From Lutraria lutraria (Eukaryota > Mollusca > Bivalvia > Venerida > Mactridae): a stretch of 64,000 nucleotides of DNA. The stretch covers positions 26,491,561-26,555,560 of the forward strand of contig OZ026841.1 in assembly GCA_964023205.1 (NCBI GenBank), in the 5' to 3' direction. This document shows positions 20,393 through 28,386 of the stretch, one piece after another (the stretch's first letter is position 1; every line of letters begins with the position of its first letter). A program made the translations under genes and the position numbers. The notes beneath the pieces were generated by a model. It was given only the letters and a program-made list of their open reading frames with translations. It made no database searches and had not been told where the DNA came from.

Positions 20393-20620
20393 ATGGGCAA
20401 CTGCTTGAAAAGTTCTTCTGATGAACCTGATGAGTTACAAGAAGATGTTTGGGTGGTCAAGATGGGTAATTTGTACCCAGACTTGTCTGAATTCCAAGAT
20501 GTTAGTATTGTCAAGATGGATGTCAAGATGGGTAATTTATACCCTGACCTTTCCGTCTTTTATGATGAGGATTTGAGAGCCAACTATTGGCGATACCTAT
20601 TTCTTGCAGAAATGCAATGA
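20393..20620 (+). CDS. Small protein with predicted N-myristoylation/palmitoylation signal
   Basis: 75 residues starting MGNCLKSSS. Gly2 with Ser/Lys at positions 6-7 fits the N-myristoyltransferase consensus, and Cys4 would be a natural palmitoylation site, as in Src-family kinases and many viral membrane-targeted proteins. The rest is acidic with a duplicated VKMGNLYPDLS segment (residues about 22-34 and 45-57) and no TM segment. Inferred to be anchored on the inner face of membranes; role unknown. The stop is followed 10 nt later by a histone-type stem-loop. Confidence 0.7.
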   Translation: MGNCLKSSSDEPDELQEDVWVVKMGNLYPDLSEFQDVSIVKMDVKMGNLYPDLSVFYDEDLRANYWRYLFLAEMQ

Positions 20621-20630
20621 ATTACCCAAC

Positions 20631-20646
20631 GGCCCTTATTAGGGCC
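20631..20646 (+). terminator. Histone-type 3' stem-loop E
   Basis: GGCCCTTATTAGGGCC with CAAC before and ACCA after, 10 nt after the stop at 20620. The loop is TATT rather than TTTC. A purine-rich CAAGCAAAGACAAAAG lies 29 nt downstream, a weaker and more distant downstream-element candidate than in the other copies. Confidence 0.72.
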
Positions 20647-20711
20647 ACCATATGTGTTAGATTCGATTTATATCTCAAGCAAAGACAAAAGCATATTACA
20701 TTGTCTATCAT

Positions 20712-20717
20712 TTTATT
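20712..20717 (-). terminator. AATAAA signal of the zinc-knuckle gene
   Basis: Minus strand AATAAA about 120 nt beyond the stop at 20838. ACAAAGTACAAC-type short repeats lie between (20738-20770). This gene uses a conventional poly(A) signal, unlike its neighbours. Confidence 0.6.
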
Positions 20718-20837
20718 TTTGAAAACATTTATAAAGTACAACAAAGTACAACAAAGTACAACACAATACAACTCACTTAGTCTCCAATTTAAGTCTATAC
20801 ACAATTGTCCAACACATTGTCCAACACATTGTCTGGA

Positions 20838-21188
20838 TTACACAAAGTCACTCACAGTTTTTGTTGGATTCTTTTTGTATTTACGTTTTTTCTTACTCTG
20901 TTCTGCGTCCTGTAGATCGACCTGTTCACCTTGTTTCTTAGGACAGTCTGCGATGAAATGTCCTTGTTCATGACAATAAAAACATTCATTGTTGAAGGGT
21001 TCCGTACAGCTGGTAGAATAATGTCCTTTCTTTCCACAACGATAACACTTGATATGATCCCATGTTACATTTTTCTGTCCACAGAGCTGATCCGCTAAGT
21101 TGTTAAGCTCTTTAATTTTCTTCTTTAATGAATACATCAAAGTTTGATCTCGGTTCTCTTCAACTTGGTTCATTTTAGGATCGCTCAT
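20838..21188 (-). CDS. Polinton protein with two CCHC zinc knuckles
   Basis: 116 residues. Two retroviral-type knuckles CX2CX4HX4C: C48/C51/H56/C61 (CYRCGKKGHYSTSC) and C69/C72/H77/C82 (CFYCHEQGHFIADC). Before them is a short coiled coil (YSLKKKIKELNNLADQL), after them a basic tail KKKRKYKKN. Such knuckles bind single-stranded nucleic acid, as in Gag nucleocapsid and CNBP; a role as ssDNA-binding protein for protein-primed replication is possible but inferred. A TATAAAAG on the minus strand at 21222-21229 gives it a clear promoter, back to back with the polymerase. Confidence 0.85.
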   Translation of the reverse strand: MSDPKMNQVEENRDQTLMYSLKKKIKELNNLADQLCGQKNVTWDHIKCYRCGKKGHYSTSCTEPFNNECFYCHEQGHFIADCPKKQGEQVDLQDAEQSKKKRKYKKNPTKTVSDFV

Positions 21189-21221
21189 GTTGAAATGATA
21201 AAAAACGGACGGAGCGTACGT

Positions 21222-21229
21222 CTTTTATA
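21222..21229 (-). promoter_or_regulatory. TATA box of the zinc-knuckle gene
   Basis: Minus strand CTATAAAAG, 34 nt before the ATG at 21188, a standard distance. A TGACCTTGA (reverse of TCAAGGTCA) lies at 21245-21253 in the same divergent promoter region. Confidence 0.65.
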
Positions 21230-21349
21230 GAGTGTCACGCGTTGTGACCTTGAACCCGAACTATAAACAGTACTAGTGGTGAGGATGAACCTCCAACTAA
21301 ACGAAGTAAGGTTGAGCCTGTGCGCGACTATTATGACATACAGTCACGC

Positions 21350-24300
21350 ATGGAAAGAAAGTCAAGGAAATTTAAGACTCAATCCAAAGTATATGATGTG
21401 ACATTTCAATCGTATAATCAATCGTTTGAATTTACAAACAGGTTGTTTAATGATATGATGGATCAGCTCTACAAGAGATGTGAAGTGAGATCAAATGATC
21501 GAGTTCGAGTATCTATTCTACATCCTGATTTGGACTTTGGAATACATGTTCCGTTTAATAGGGCATCTCTTATTAGTGGAGATACATTGTTGGATGAAAT
21601 TGAACGTGTGGCACAAAGTAACCGTCAATTTAAAATTCATGATGGGGCGACACAGATGGAAATTACGCATATTGCTATGCCACAGGGATCCGGAAAGAAA
21701 ACGTTTAAAGCACCAAACTTATTCAGTATGCGAAAGTCAAAGACAAGTGTTGTGTGTATTGACAATAGTAAGGACTCTATGTGTTTAGCTAGATCGATTG
21801 TAGTGGGACAGTGTAAAGTGGATGAAAATCAAACCCCGCAATGGAAAAAACGATGGAATTATATACGCCAGTCTAAGAAAAAACTTCAAAAATACGAAGC
21901 TGAAGCATTATTAAAGCAAGTGGGTATTTCATCGGATCAGTCGTGTGGTATAGAAGAATACCAAAAACTACAGGACTATATCTATCCCAGCTATGTGATT
22001 AAAATCCATCCACAACATTATGGAAGTGAATTGTTATTCAAACCACCTGCTCTGACTGAAAAAAGTCGTGTGATTCATATCTTTCACCATGATAATCATT
22101 ATGACTGTATCGTATCCATTACCGGATTTCTCGGAAGGAGTTATTATTGTGAATGGTGTGATGTCGGTTATGATCACCGTGAAGGACACCAGTGTAGACA
22201 TATTTGTCAGTGTTATGCTCACACCCTGTGCCCAGCAGGACAATCTATAAGATGTCCGGATTGTCGTCGCCTATTCCAGAGTCAGGCATGTTTTGACAAT
22301 CATAAAACAAAAACGGGAAAACAACGTAAAACCATTTGTGAATCCGTATGGAATTGTAAGAAATGTGGACAAAAGGTGATTGAAACGAAACGGAATCACG
22401 TTTGCCCAGGGACAAAGAAATGTAGGTGTTGTAAAGCCATAGTAGGACCAGATCATGACTGTTACATTCCAACGTATGAACCACCCAATAGAAAACAACC
22501 AGAAGTACCATTCATCTTTTTTGATTTTGAATGTCGTTTTGATTCTGGAGAACATATCCCTAATTTTTGTGTGGCTCAACGTGCTTGTGGTGACTGTATG
22601 TGTAAGTCAGTGAAAGCTCCATGTGAGTATTGTGAAGAGGTGAATGAAGCCAGACAAATGACATTCCGTGGTGAAAATACGTTACAACAATTCTGTACTT
22701 GGCTATTCCTCCCTACCCATCGAGGATCGACAGTGATAGCCCACAATGCTCAAGGCTATGACGCTCAGTTTATTCTTAGATATGTGGTCACTCAGGGGAC
22801 GGCGAAACCCCAGTTGATTATGAATGGTAGTAAAATCATTCAATTGAGAGTGCATGGAATACGCATGATTGACTCCCTCAGTTTCCTGAGTATGCCTCTC
22901 TCCTATTTTCCCAATACATTTGGACTGACCGAGTTAGCCAAAGGATGGTTTCCATTCTATGCAAACACCTTGGCGTATCAAGATTATGTGGGACCTTATT
23001 TGCCGCTACACTTTTACAAACCGGATAGTATGAAACCAGAGCGACGTGAAGAGTTTTTAACCTGGTACAATGAAAGAAAAGGTGACGTATTTGATTTTCA
23101 AAAGGAAATGGAGAAATACTGTCAATCGGATGTGGACATTTTAAGACGCGGCTGTGGAGAATTTCGTCAACAATTATTGGACAGTGATCAAATAGATCCA
23201 TTTACTGAAGCTACAACGTTAGCTCAAGTGTGTAACAAAGCCTGGCGCAAAAATTCCATGCCACCTCATAGTTTAGCCGTGATTTCGGATGCCGGGTATC
23301 CCAATAAAACCCGGTATTCCATGAAAGGCATACGTTGGCTACAAATGATGGCTGTCACCGAAGAGATACATATTCGGCATGCCTTGAATAACAAAGGCGA
23401 AGTCAAAATTGGACCTTATTACGTGGATGGCTATTGTCAAGAGACCAACACCGTGTATGAATTCATGGGATGTTGGTACCATGGATGCCCCACCTGTTTT
23501 CCTAACCGAAGTACCATCAATCCATATACTTTGAGAACCATGCAACAGGCCTATCACGATACGTATAAACGACTGGAGTCTTTGAAAGAACAGGGGTATC
23601 CTGTTGTGGTCATGTGGGAATGTGAATTTGATCAGCGTTGTCAAAAGGATCCTGCCTATAAGACAAGAGTGGAACGATTCTATCATGGTCAAGGCCCGAT
23701 TCAACCCAGGGAAGCTTTGTTCGGAGGTCGTACGAATGCCGTCCGACTGTATCATGAAGTAGACAACGACCAAGAAATCAAATATGTGGATATTTGTTCT
23801 CTCTATCCGTATGTGAACAAGTACAGGGCTTATCCGATAGGTCATCCAGTGATCATGAGTCAAGAACAAATTGATCAACAGCATATTGAGAAATACAAAG
23901 GACTGATTAAATGTCGTGTTCTACCCCCGCAAGATTTATGGATGCCTGTCTTACCCATACACTGTAATAGTAAAATGGTGTTTACGCTATGCCGTACCTG
24001 TGCTGAGAAGGAGATGGATTATTGTACACATTCCCCGTATGAACGATTCTTGTATGGCACATGGACTCATGTTGAATTGGCTAAAGCTATTGCTTTAGGC
24101 TATCAAGTATCAAAAGTGTATCATGTATGGCACTGGGATGAATGGAGTACGGACGTCTATCGGCAATACATTGACAAATACTTGAAAATGAAACAAGAGG
24201 CTAGTGGATATCCTCCAGGGGTGGATACGGAAGAGGCTCAAGATAAATTTAAACAAGATTATTTTGAAGCAGAAGGAATTCGTTTGCAACAGGTGGAGAA

Positions 24301-25045
24301 AAATCCAGGAAAACGAGCTTTTGCCAAAACCATGCTGAATTGTCTCTGGGGCAAAAATGCTCAAACCAACCTCTTGCCTAAAACAGAGTATGTTCATCGA
24401 TTGGACCAGTTCTACGGAATACTGAACGATCCTAAAAAGTCTGTGAAATATGTAGAGTGTTTTGATCATGATGAATTCATGTTAATGAATTATACTGATG
24501 AATCGGACAAAGCAGACCCTCATTCATCAGCCAATCCTGTGGTGGCTTCATTTGTGACGGCTTATGCTCGATTAGAACTGTACAAAGTGCTTGAACCTCT
24601 AGGAAAGAGAGTACTGTATTTTGACACAGACAGTTGTATGTACATTCACGACCCTGATGGCTATAATGTTCCTATTATCTCCAGTCGATTGGGAAAATGG
24701 ACAGATGAGGTACCAAAGGGTCGTATTGTGAGATATGTCGCTTTAGGTCCAAAGAACTATGGCTATGAATACATTGAAAACGGTGAACTCCATCAAAAAT
24801 GCAAAGTGAAAGGCATTACGTTAGACTACAATGCCACTCAACAAGTGAATTTCAATACGATGGTGGATTGTGTGAAAGACAGACATAATTATTCGACCGT
24901 AGTTGAATATGCTTCTCGGATTAAACGTCATAAGGACAGAACCGTGACCAGTGAGAAACAAGTCAAAACATTTCGTTCGGTATATACCAAACGTATTGTG
25001 GTCGAGAATCATATGACTGTGCCTTATGGTTATCTACATGACTGA
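21350..25045 (+). CDS. Protein-primed family B DNA polymerase (Polinton PolB)
   Basis: Replicates the element from its termini in the nucleus. About 1231 residues from the ATG at 21350. The N-terminal 260 residues may hold the terminal-protein part. A cysteine/histidine-rich zone follows (CEWCDVGYDHREGHQC to CRCCKAIVGPDHDC). Exonuclease motifs: FFDFECRF near residue 392, HNAQGYDAQFIL near 468, YCQSDVDIL near 590. Polymerase motifs: DICSLYPYVN near 813, KTMLNCLWGKN near 993, YFDTDSCMY near 1091, and KVKG downstream. All catalytic acids are present, so the enzyme looks intact. The frame stays open about 75 nt upstream of this ATG with a basic PPTKRSKVEP stretch but no ATG, so the true start may be non-AUG or lost. 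Confidence 0.96.
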   Translation: MERKSRKFKTQSKVYDVTFQSYNQSFEFTNRLFNDMMDQLYKRCEVRSNDRVRVSILHPDLDFGIHVPFNRASLISGDTLLDEIERVAQSNRQFKIHDGATQMEITHIAMPQGSGKKTFKAPNLFSMRKSKTSVVCIDNSKDSMCLARSIVVGQCKVDENQTPQWKKRWNYIRQSKKKLQKYEAEALLKQVGISSDQSCGIEEYQKLQDYIYPSYVIKIHPQHYGSELLFKPPALTEKSRVIHIFHHDNHYDCIVSITGFLGRSYYCEWCDVGYDHREGHQCRHICQCYAHTLCPAGQSIRCPDCRRLFQSQACFDNHKTKTGKQRKTICESVWNCKKCGQKVIETKRNHVCPGTKKCRCCKAIVGPDHDCYIPTYEPPNRKQPEVPFIFFDFECRFDSGEHIPNFCVAQRACGDCMCKSVKAPCEYCEEVNEARQMTFRGENTLQQFCTWLFLPTHRGSTVIAHNAQGYDAQFILRYVVTQGTAKPQLIMNGSKIIQLRVHGIRMIDSLSFLSMPLSYFPNTFGLTELAKGWFPFYANTLAYQDYVGPYLPLHFYKPDSMKPERREEFLTWYNERKGDVFDFQKEMEKYCQSDVDILRRGCGEFRQQLLDSDQIDPFTEATTLAQVCNKAWRKNSMPPHSLAVISDAGYPNKTRYSMKGIRWLQMMAVTEEIHIRHALNNKGEVKIGPYYVDGYCQETNTVYEFMGCWYHGCPTCFPNRSTINPYTLRTMQQAYHDTYKRLESLKEQGYPVVVMWECEFDQRCQKDPAYKTRVERFYHGQGPIQPREALFGGRTNAVRLYHEVDNDQEIKYVDICSLYPYVNKYRAYPIGHPVIMSQEQIDQQHIEKYKGLIKCRVLPPQDLWMPVLPIHCNSKMVFTLCRTCAEKEMDYCTHSPYERFLYGTWTHVELAKAIALGYQVSKVYHVWHWDEWSTDVYRQYIDKYLKMKQEASGYPPGVDTEEAQDKFKQDYFEAEGIRLQQVEKNPGKRAFAKTMLNCLWGKNAQTNLLPKTEYVHRLDQFYGILNDPKKSVKYVECFDHDEFMLMNYTDESDKADPHSSANPVVASFVTAYARLELYKVLEPLGKRVLYFDTDSCMYIHDPDGYNVPIISSRLGKWTDEVPKGRIVRYVALGPKNYGYEYIENGELHQKCKVKGITLDYNATQQVNFNTMVDCVKDRHNYSTVVEYASRIKRHKDRTVTSEKQVKTFRSVYTKRIVVENHMTVPYGYLHD

Positions 25046-25051
25046 CCTTGA
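25043..25051 (-). promoter_or_regulatory. TCAAGGTCA site between polymerase and next gene
   Basis: TGACCTTGA overlapping the polymerase stop codon, 12 bp before the ATG at 25063. Reverse complement of the nuclear-receptor half-site found repeatedly in this element. Confidence 0.35.
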
Positions 25052-25062
25052 CCTTTTAGGTA

Positions 25063-25731
25063 ATGACTAGAACAAGTCATCTAAAATTCATTATTCATAA
25101 AGACATGGATTGGATACCCTTACTACCGATAGAGCTGAGACTTAAAATTTATCGTTATGTCATATGGGCTAACGCTAAAACATGGAAGATGGAGTTAGTG
25201 CACACATGGGCTACTCATAATGCTATACATAGCTTACAACATACAAATCATCGACGGATAGAGAGACTGTTGAAGGATGTAGGTGATCGCCAGGACTTGT
25301 CATTCAACCAAAAATTACCGATTCTACGAAAACTGAATGTGGTACAACAAAGCTTAGATCGTATGTTATCTACGACATGGGATTTTTTAATCCACGATGC
25401 TAATTTGAGCGACGTATCTGCCTTAGCTAACAATTTTCGTTCTACCCCCAATGTGATATGGTTCAGTATGGCTGAAGAGGACAATGGGAGATCTCACCCC
25501 GGATGGCGTCCGTATTCACAGTTTAAAATACGTGGTATCATGGTATTTAAGAGACAGGTACCGTTCACTCATGTTATTCATATTCTACAGTATCGTGCCG
25601 TGTTCTATAAATTAAGGCATCGCTTAAGAGAAGTCAAAGACGAGATTGAAGCCGTTCATGCGAATCGACCTAGAATAGTGATTTGTTCAGGAAATATTCA
25701 ATTATGGTTAAACCATCTAGACGATTTATAA
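25063..25731 (+). CDS. Polinton protein with F-box-like N-terminus
   Basis: 222 residues, 17 nt after the polymerase stop. Residues about 16-42 (DWIPLLPIELRLKIYRYVIW) resemble an F-box start (LP.EL...I...V), which in cellular and poxviral proteins recruits SCF ubiquitin ligases through Skp1. The middle (FRSTPNVIWFSMAEEDNGRS) and the helical C-terminal part (YKLRHRLREVKDEIEAVHAN) match nothing I recognise. The F-box reading is a suggestion from one short motif. Overlaps the next gene by 28 nt. Confidence 0.75.
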   Translation: MTRTSHLKFIIHKDMDWIPLLPIELRLKIYRYVIWANAKTWKMELVHTWATHNAIHSLQHTNHRRIERLLKDVGDRQDLSFNQKLPILRKLNVVQQSLDRMLSTTWDFLIHDANLSDVSALANNFRSTPNVIWFSMAEEDNGRSHPGWRPYSQFKIRGIMVFKRQVPFTHVIHILQYRAVFYKLRHRLREVKDEIEAVHANRPRIVICSGNIQLWLNHLDDL

Positions 25732-25991
25732 GTTTATATTACATTTTGGACTTTGAGCTGTATACGGATACGTTATACAGTATTGTACAAGATGACCTTG
25801 TCAAGGTCAAGGACATTCGCGCGTGGATTCTGAACCCTCACACGTTTGAACTATTTAGACAGATGATTCGTGATGCTATGATCAGTGCACACTTAGACTT
25901 GAAAGCTATCCATCGAGACGATTGGAATACTTATGTATGTAACGATAGAGTGATTCACACGATTCAAGAATGGAACAGTTTGATATTATGA
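25704..25991 (+). CDS. Small Polinton protein, unrecognised
   Basis: 95 residues from the ATG at 25704, inside the end of the preceding gene. Begins MVKPSRRFISLYYILDFELY, then mostly helical acidic-polar sequence (FELFRQMIRDAMISAHLDLK). No family recognised. The stop codon overlaps the next ATG as ATGA (25988-25991), the arrangement used for coupled termination-reinitiation in compact viral genomes. An exact TCAAGGTCA sits within it (25801). Confidence 0.6.
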   Translation: MVKPSRRFISLYYILDFELYTDTLYSIVQDDLVKVKDIRAWILNPHTFELFRQMIRDAMISAHLDLKAIHRDDWNTYVCNDRVIHTIQEWNSLIL

Positions 25992-26332
25992 ACCATACCC
26001 TGTTGAGAAAAGCATTGGTATTTGCTTATCGTATGAAGATACCTGAAGGTCATCATTCTCTGGAATGGATTCGACAACAGTTGAGTACACCAGACATGTT
26101 TGAAGAAATGAAACATGGACTTCATGTGATGAATTCATTTTATAAACAATCAGTACCCATGGACTTGAGTGAAACGGATTGGTTCAAACAGGTGGTGAAC
26201 AATGACTCTGTGTTAACATTTCTGAGTCAATTTGGACATTCAGAATGTGTGTTTGAATTTTCTGACAAACTGTTGTTACCATTGCATGACATGTGTTGTT
26301 CTTGTTGTGATTATTCTTGTACTCATACATAA
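25988..26332 (+). CDS. Small Polinton protein, cysteine-rich C-terminus
   Basis: 114 residues from the ATG in the ATGA overlap; an in-frame ATG at 25970 would add six residues. Helical body (LLRKALVFAYRMKIPEGHHS, MFEEMKHGLHVMNSFYKQ) and a C-terminal DMCCSCCDYSCTHT with five cysteines, possibly metal-binding or membrane-proximal. Family not recognised. Followed by AATAAATAAA at 26345, so this ends the early-type transcription block that starts with the polymerase. Confidence 0.62.
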   Translation: MNHTLLRKALVFAYRMKIPEGHHSLEWIRQQLSTPDMFEEMKHGLHVMNSFYKQSVPMDLSETDWFKQVVNNDSVLTFLSQFGHSECVFEFSDKLLLPLHDMCCSCCDYSCTHT

Positions 26333-26344
26333 ACTTGTTACACA

Positions 26345-26354
26345 AATAAATAAA
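26345..26354 (+). terminator. Poly(A) signal after the polymerase block
   Basis: Overlapping AATAAATAAA, 13 nt past the stop at 26332 and 40 nt before the ATPase ATG, suggesting a separate transcript for the upstream block. Confidence 0.6.
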
Positions 26355-26394
26355 ATGTTTTTCTTCCAATAGTGTTAGTTGTGATTTTCACGTC

Positions 26395-27041
26395 ATGGAG
26401 TCCAGTTTACTTTTTAAGCATCCTTGCAATATGTTTATCTCAGGCCCTAGTGGCTCTGGTAAAACACAATTTGTAAAAAAGGTGTTGGAATACAAATCAG
26501 ATTTGTTTCAAGTAGTACCAGAGCGTATTGTATGGTGTTACAAAGAATGGCAAGTAGCCTATGCACAATTACAAGAACAAGAACCTAGTATTCGGTTCAT
26601 ACAGGGGATACCTGACGAGGATGAAGAGATAGTAGAGGATACATCCATTCCTCATTTAATTATATTTGATGACATGCTTGGTGATAAAGATGAAGAGAAA
26701 ATCAAATTATGCTTTACACGAAAAGGTCACCATCGTAATGCTAGTGTGATCTACATTACACAAAACATGTTTCAACAATCGAAAGCCAGTCGTACCCTGA
26801 GTTTAAATGCACATTACATGATCTTATTTCAAAACACAAGAGATAAAGGACAAATCAAGTGTTGGCGAATCAAATTCAATTGCCACACTTGTTACCCGCT
26901 TATCAAGATGCTATCTCTACACCTCATGGGTATTTAGTGATTGACTTTCACCCTCAAACACCAGACAGTTATCGGTTAAGAACAGATATTTTTCATCACT
27001 GGATCACTGGAGAAAAACGTGGGCCAGTTGTGTATATATAA
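26395..27041 (+). pseudogene. FtsK/HerA-type packaging ATPase, frameshifted
   Basis: The family drives DNA into the capsid. First frame runs 26395-26937. Walker A is GPSGSGKT at residues 17-24, Walker B LIIFDD at about 88-93, and a sensor-like ITQN at 121-124. Near nucleotide 26857 homology leaves this frame and continues in another, up to 27041 (ending DIFHHWITGEKRGPVVYI), while the original frame ends after about 28 unrelated residues. One base lost, or two gained, in the run around 26850-26860 would explain it. It is either an inactivating mutation or an assembly error. The catalytic part is intact; the lost part is the C-terminal quarter. An internal TATA box for the next gene overlaps its end. 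Confidence 0.85.
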
Positions 27042-27042
27042 A
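27033..27042 (+). promoter_or_regulatory. TATA box before the late gene block
   Basis: TATATATAAA, 34 nt upstream of the ATG at 27076, overlapping the last codons of the ATPase. It would start transcription near 27063 and serve the core/capsid genes that follow. Confidence 0.55.
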
Positions 27043-27075
27043 CATCGTTTACTCATATAAGATCATTCAGTCATC

Positions 27076-27309
27076 ATGTCAGCCACAGCCATAGCTCAAT
27101 CGTTAGAACATTTGGGTCAGGAACGAGACCCTACTGTACGGGAGCAAATGCTACGGTCTGGATTAAAAGAAATGCTCAAGTGGTTCACCTTAGCAGCAAA
27201 GGTGATTTTAAAAAAGAAAATTGTGCTACCTAAACAAACACAAAACTTTATGCAAAAACATCAGCATGAATTAGAGCAGCTGGGAGATGAAAGTGGACAT
27301 GGATACTAA
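27076..27309 (+). CDS. Small Polinton helical protein, unrecognised
   Basis: 77 residues, mostly helical and amphipathic (LEHLGQERDPTVREQMLRSG, MLKWFTLAAKVILKKKIVL), with a His/Glu-rich C-terminus. No family recognised. It has a good TATA box at normal distance and is first in the block of structural genes. Ends 23 nt inside the next gene. Confidence 0.65.
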   Translation: MSATAIAQSLEHLGQERDPTVREQMLRSGLKEMLKWFTLAAKVILKKKIVLPKQTQNFMQKHQHELEQLGDESGHGY

Positions 27310-28348
27310 ACGTCAACTCATATTGAAACCAGGAGGAGGTGGATTTCTTGGTGGAGTCATGATACGAAGTTTACTCCGATGGAATGGTCAAAAGACGATT
27401 CGTAAATTTGTAAAATCTCCAGCTAAAAGAAAAGCGCCTGCTAGAAAACCTAGAAAATCGCCTGCTAGAAAACCTAGAAAAGCTCCAGCTAAAAAAGCTA
27501 GAAAATCGCCTGCCAAGATCAATGAACGTTTTATTACTCTCCGTCGTCGAAAGCAAACCACTTCAACACCCTCTATGGCTGTAACTCCAATCAGTAAGTT
27601 ACAATGGTCTCCTATCAGTCCTGTGAGTAGTTTGAGCTTTAGCTCATCTAGAAATTCATCTAAAAGCTTAAGAAATTCTTCTAGAAGTGGATCAAACAGT
27701 TTTAGCACACCTAGAAGTTCAAGAAGTTCATCTAGAAGTTTATCAAGAAGTGGATCAAACAGTTCATCAAGAAGTTCAAGAAGTTTATCAAGAAGTGGAT
27801 CAAACAGTTCATCTAGAAGTTCAAGAAGTTTATCAAGAAGTGGATCAAACAGTTCATCAAGAAGTTCAAGAAGTTTATCAAGAAGTGGATCAAACAGTTC
27901 ATCTAGAAGTTCAAGAAGTTTATCAAGAAGTGAACCAAGCAGTTATTCAAGAAATTTATCTAGCAGTTATTCAAGCAGTGGGCCAAGCAGTTTGAGTTCT
28001 TCAAGAAGTTATTCAAGCAGTGGGCCAAGCAGTTCATCTAGAAGTGGACCAAGCAGCTATTCAAGCAGTTTATCTAGAAGTTCGCCAAGTAGTTATTCAA
28101 CCAGTGGGCCAAGTAGTTTGAGTTCTTCAAGAAATTCATCTAGGAGTTCATCCAGTAGATCATCTAGTAGATCATCTCCCAGTTCAAGAAGTTCACCAGA
28201 CACTCCATTGTGCCGTTTTTCGCCCCTATCCTTATCTACCTTATCAAGACAGGCTGTCTTGAAACCCCTTTTGAGACATCGTATTCACCTGATGAGACAG
28301 GGCCCTATGAATCCAGCTTCAAGACAAGCCTTTGATGCTTTAGTATAA
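27287..28348 (+). CDS. SR-rich, histone H1/protamine-like core protein
   Basis: 353 residues (an ATG 12 nt further in is also possible). Residues 10-30 have GGGGFLGGVMIRSLLRW, reminiscent of the glycine-rich starts of adenovirus and adintovirus core or minor capsid proteins. Residues 40-80 repeat KSPAKRKAPARKPRKSPARK, S/TPxK-type motifs that bind the DNA minor groove in H1 and protamines. Residues 110-310 are a long Ser/Arg domain built from SRSGSNSSSRSS units. The likely role is packing element DNA in the virion, or chromatin binding, with SR phosphorylation controlling charge; inferred from composition. Sequence 27730-27940 is a near-exact 60-bp tandem repeat. Confidence 0.8.
   Translation: MKVDMDTKRQLILKPGGGGFLGGVMIRSLLRWNGQKTIRKFVKSPAKRKAPARKPRKSPARKPRKAPAKKARKSPAKINERFITLRRRKQTTSTPSMAVTPISKLQWSPISPVSSLSFSSSRNSSKSLRNSSRSGSNSFSTPRSSRSSSRSLSRSGSNSSSRSSRSLSRSGSNSSSRSSRSLSRSGSNSSSRSSRSLSRSGSNSSSRSSRSLSRSEPSSYSRNLSSSYSSSGPSSLSSSRSYSSSGPSSSSRSGPSSYSSSLSRSSPSSYSTSGPSSLSSSRNSSRSSSSRSSSRSSPSSRSSPDTPLCRFSPLSLSTLSRQAVLKPLLRHRIHLMRQGPMNPASRQAFDALV
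27715..28130. repeat. Ser/Arg-coding tandem repeats
   Basis: 60-bp units containing AGAAGTTTATCAAGAAGTGG and ATCAAACAGTTCATCAAG are repeated about three and a half times, then give way to AGCAGTGGGCCAAGCAGT-type units. They encode the SR domain of the core protein. Copy number is likely unstable. Confidence 0.85.
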
Positions 28349-28386
28349 AAGCTGTGAAGAAGTAAAAACAGGTATTATTTGACATA

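Noticed and set aside
27388..27995. Open frames antisense and in +1 to the SR protein gene (LEVQEVYQEVDQ repeats)
   Set aside because: By-products of the 60-bp repeats of the real gene.
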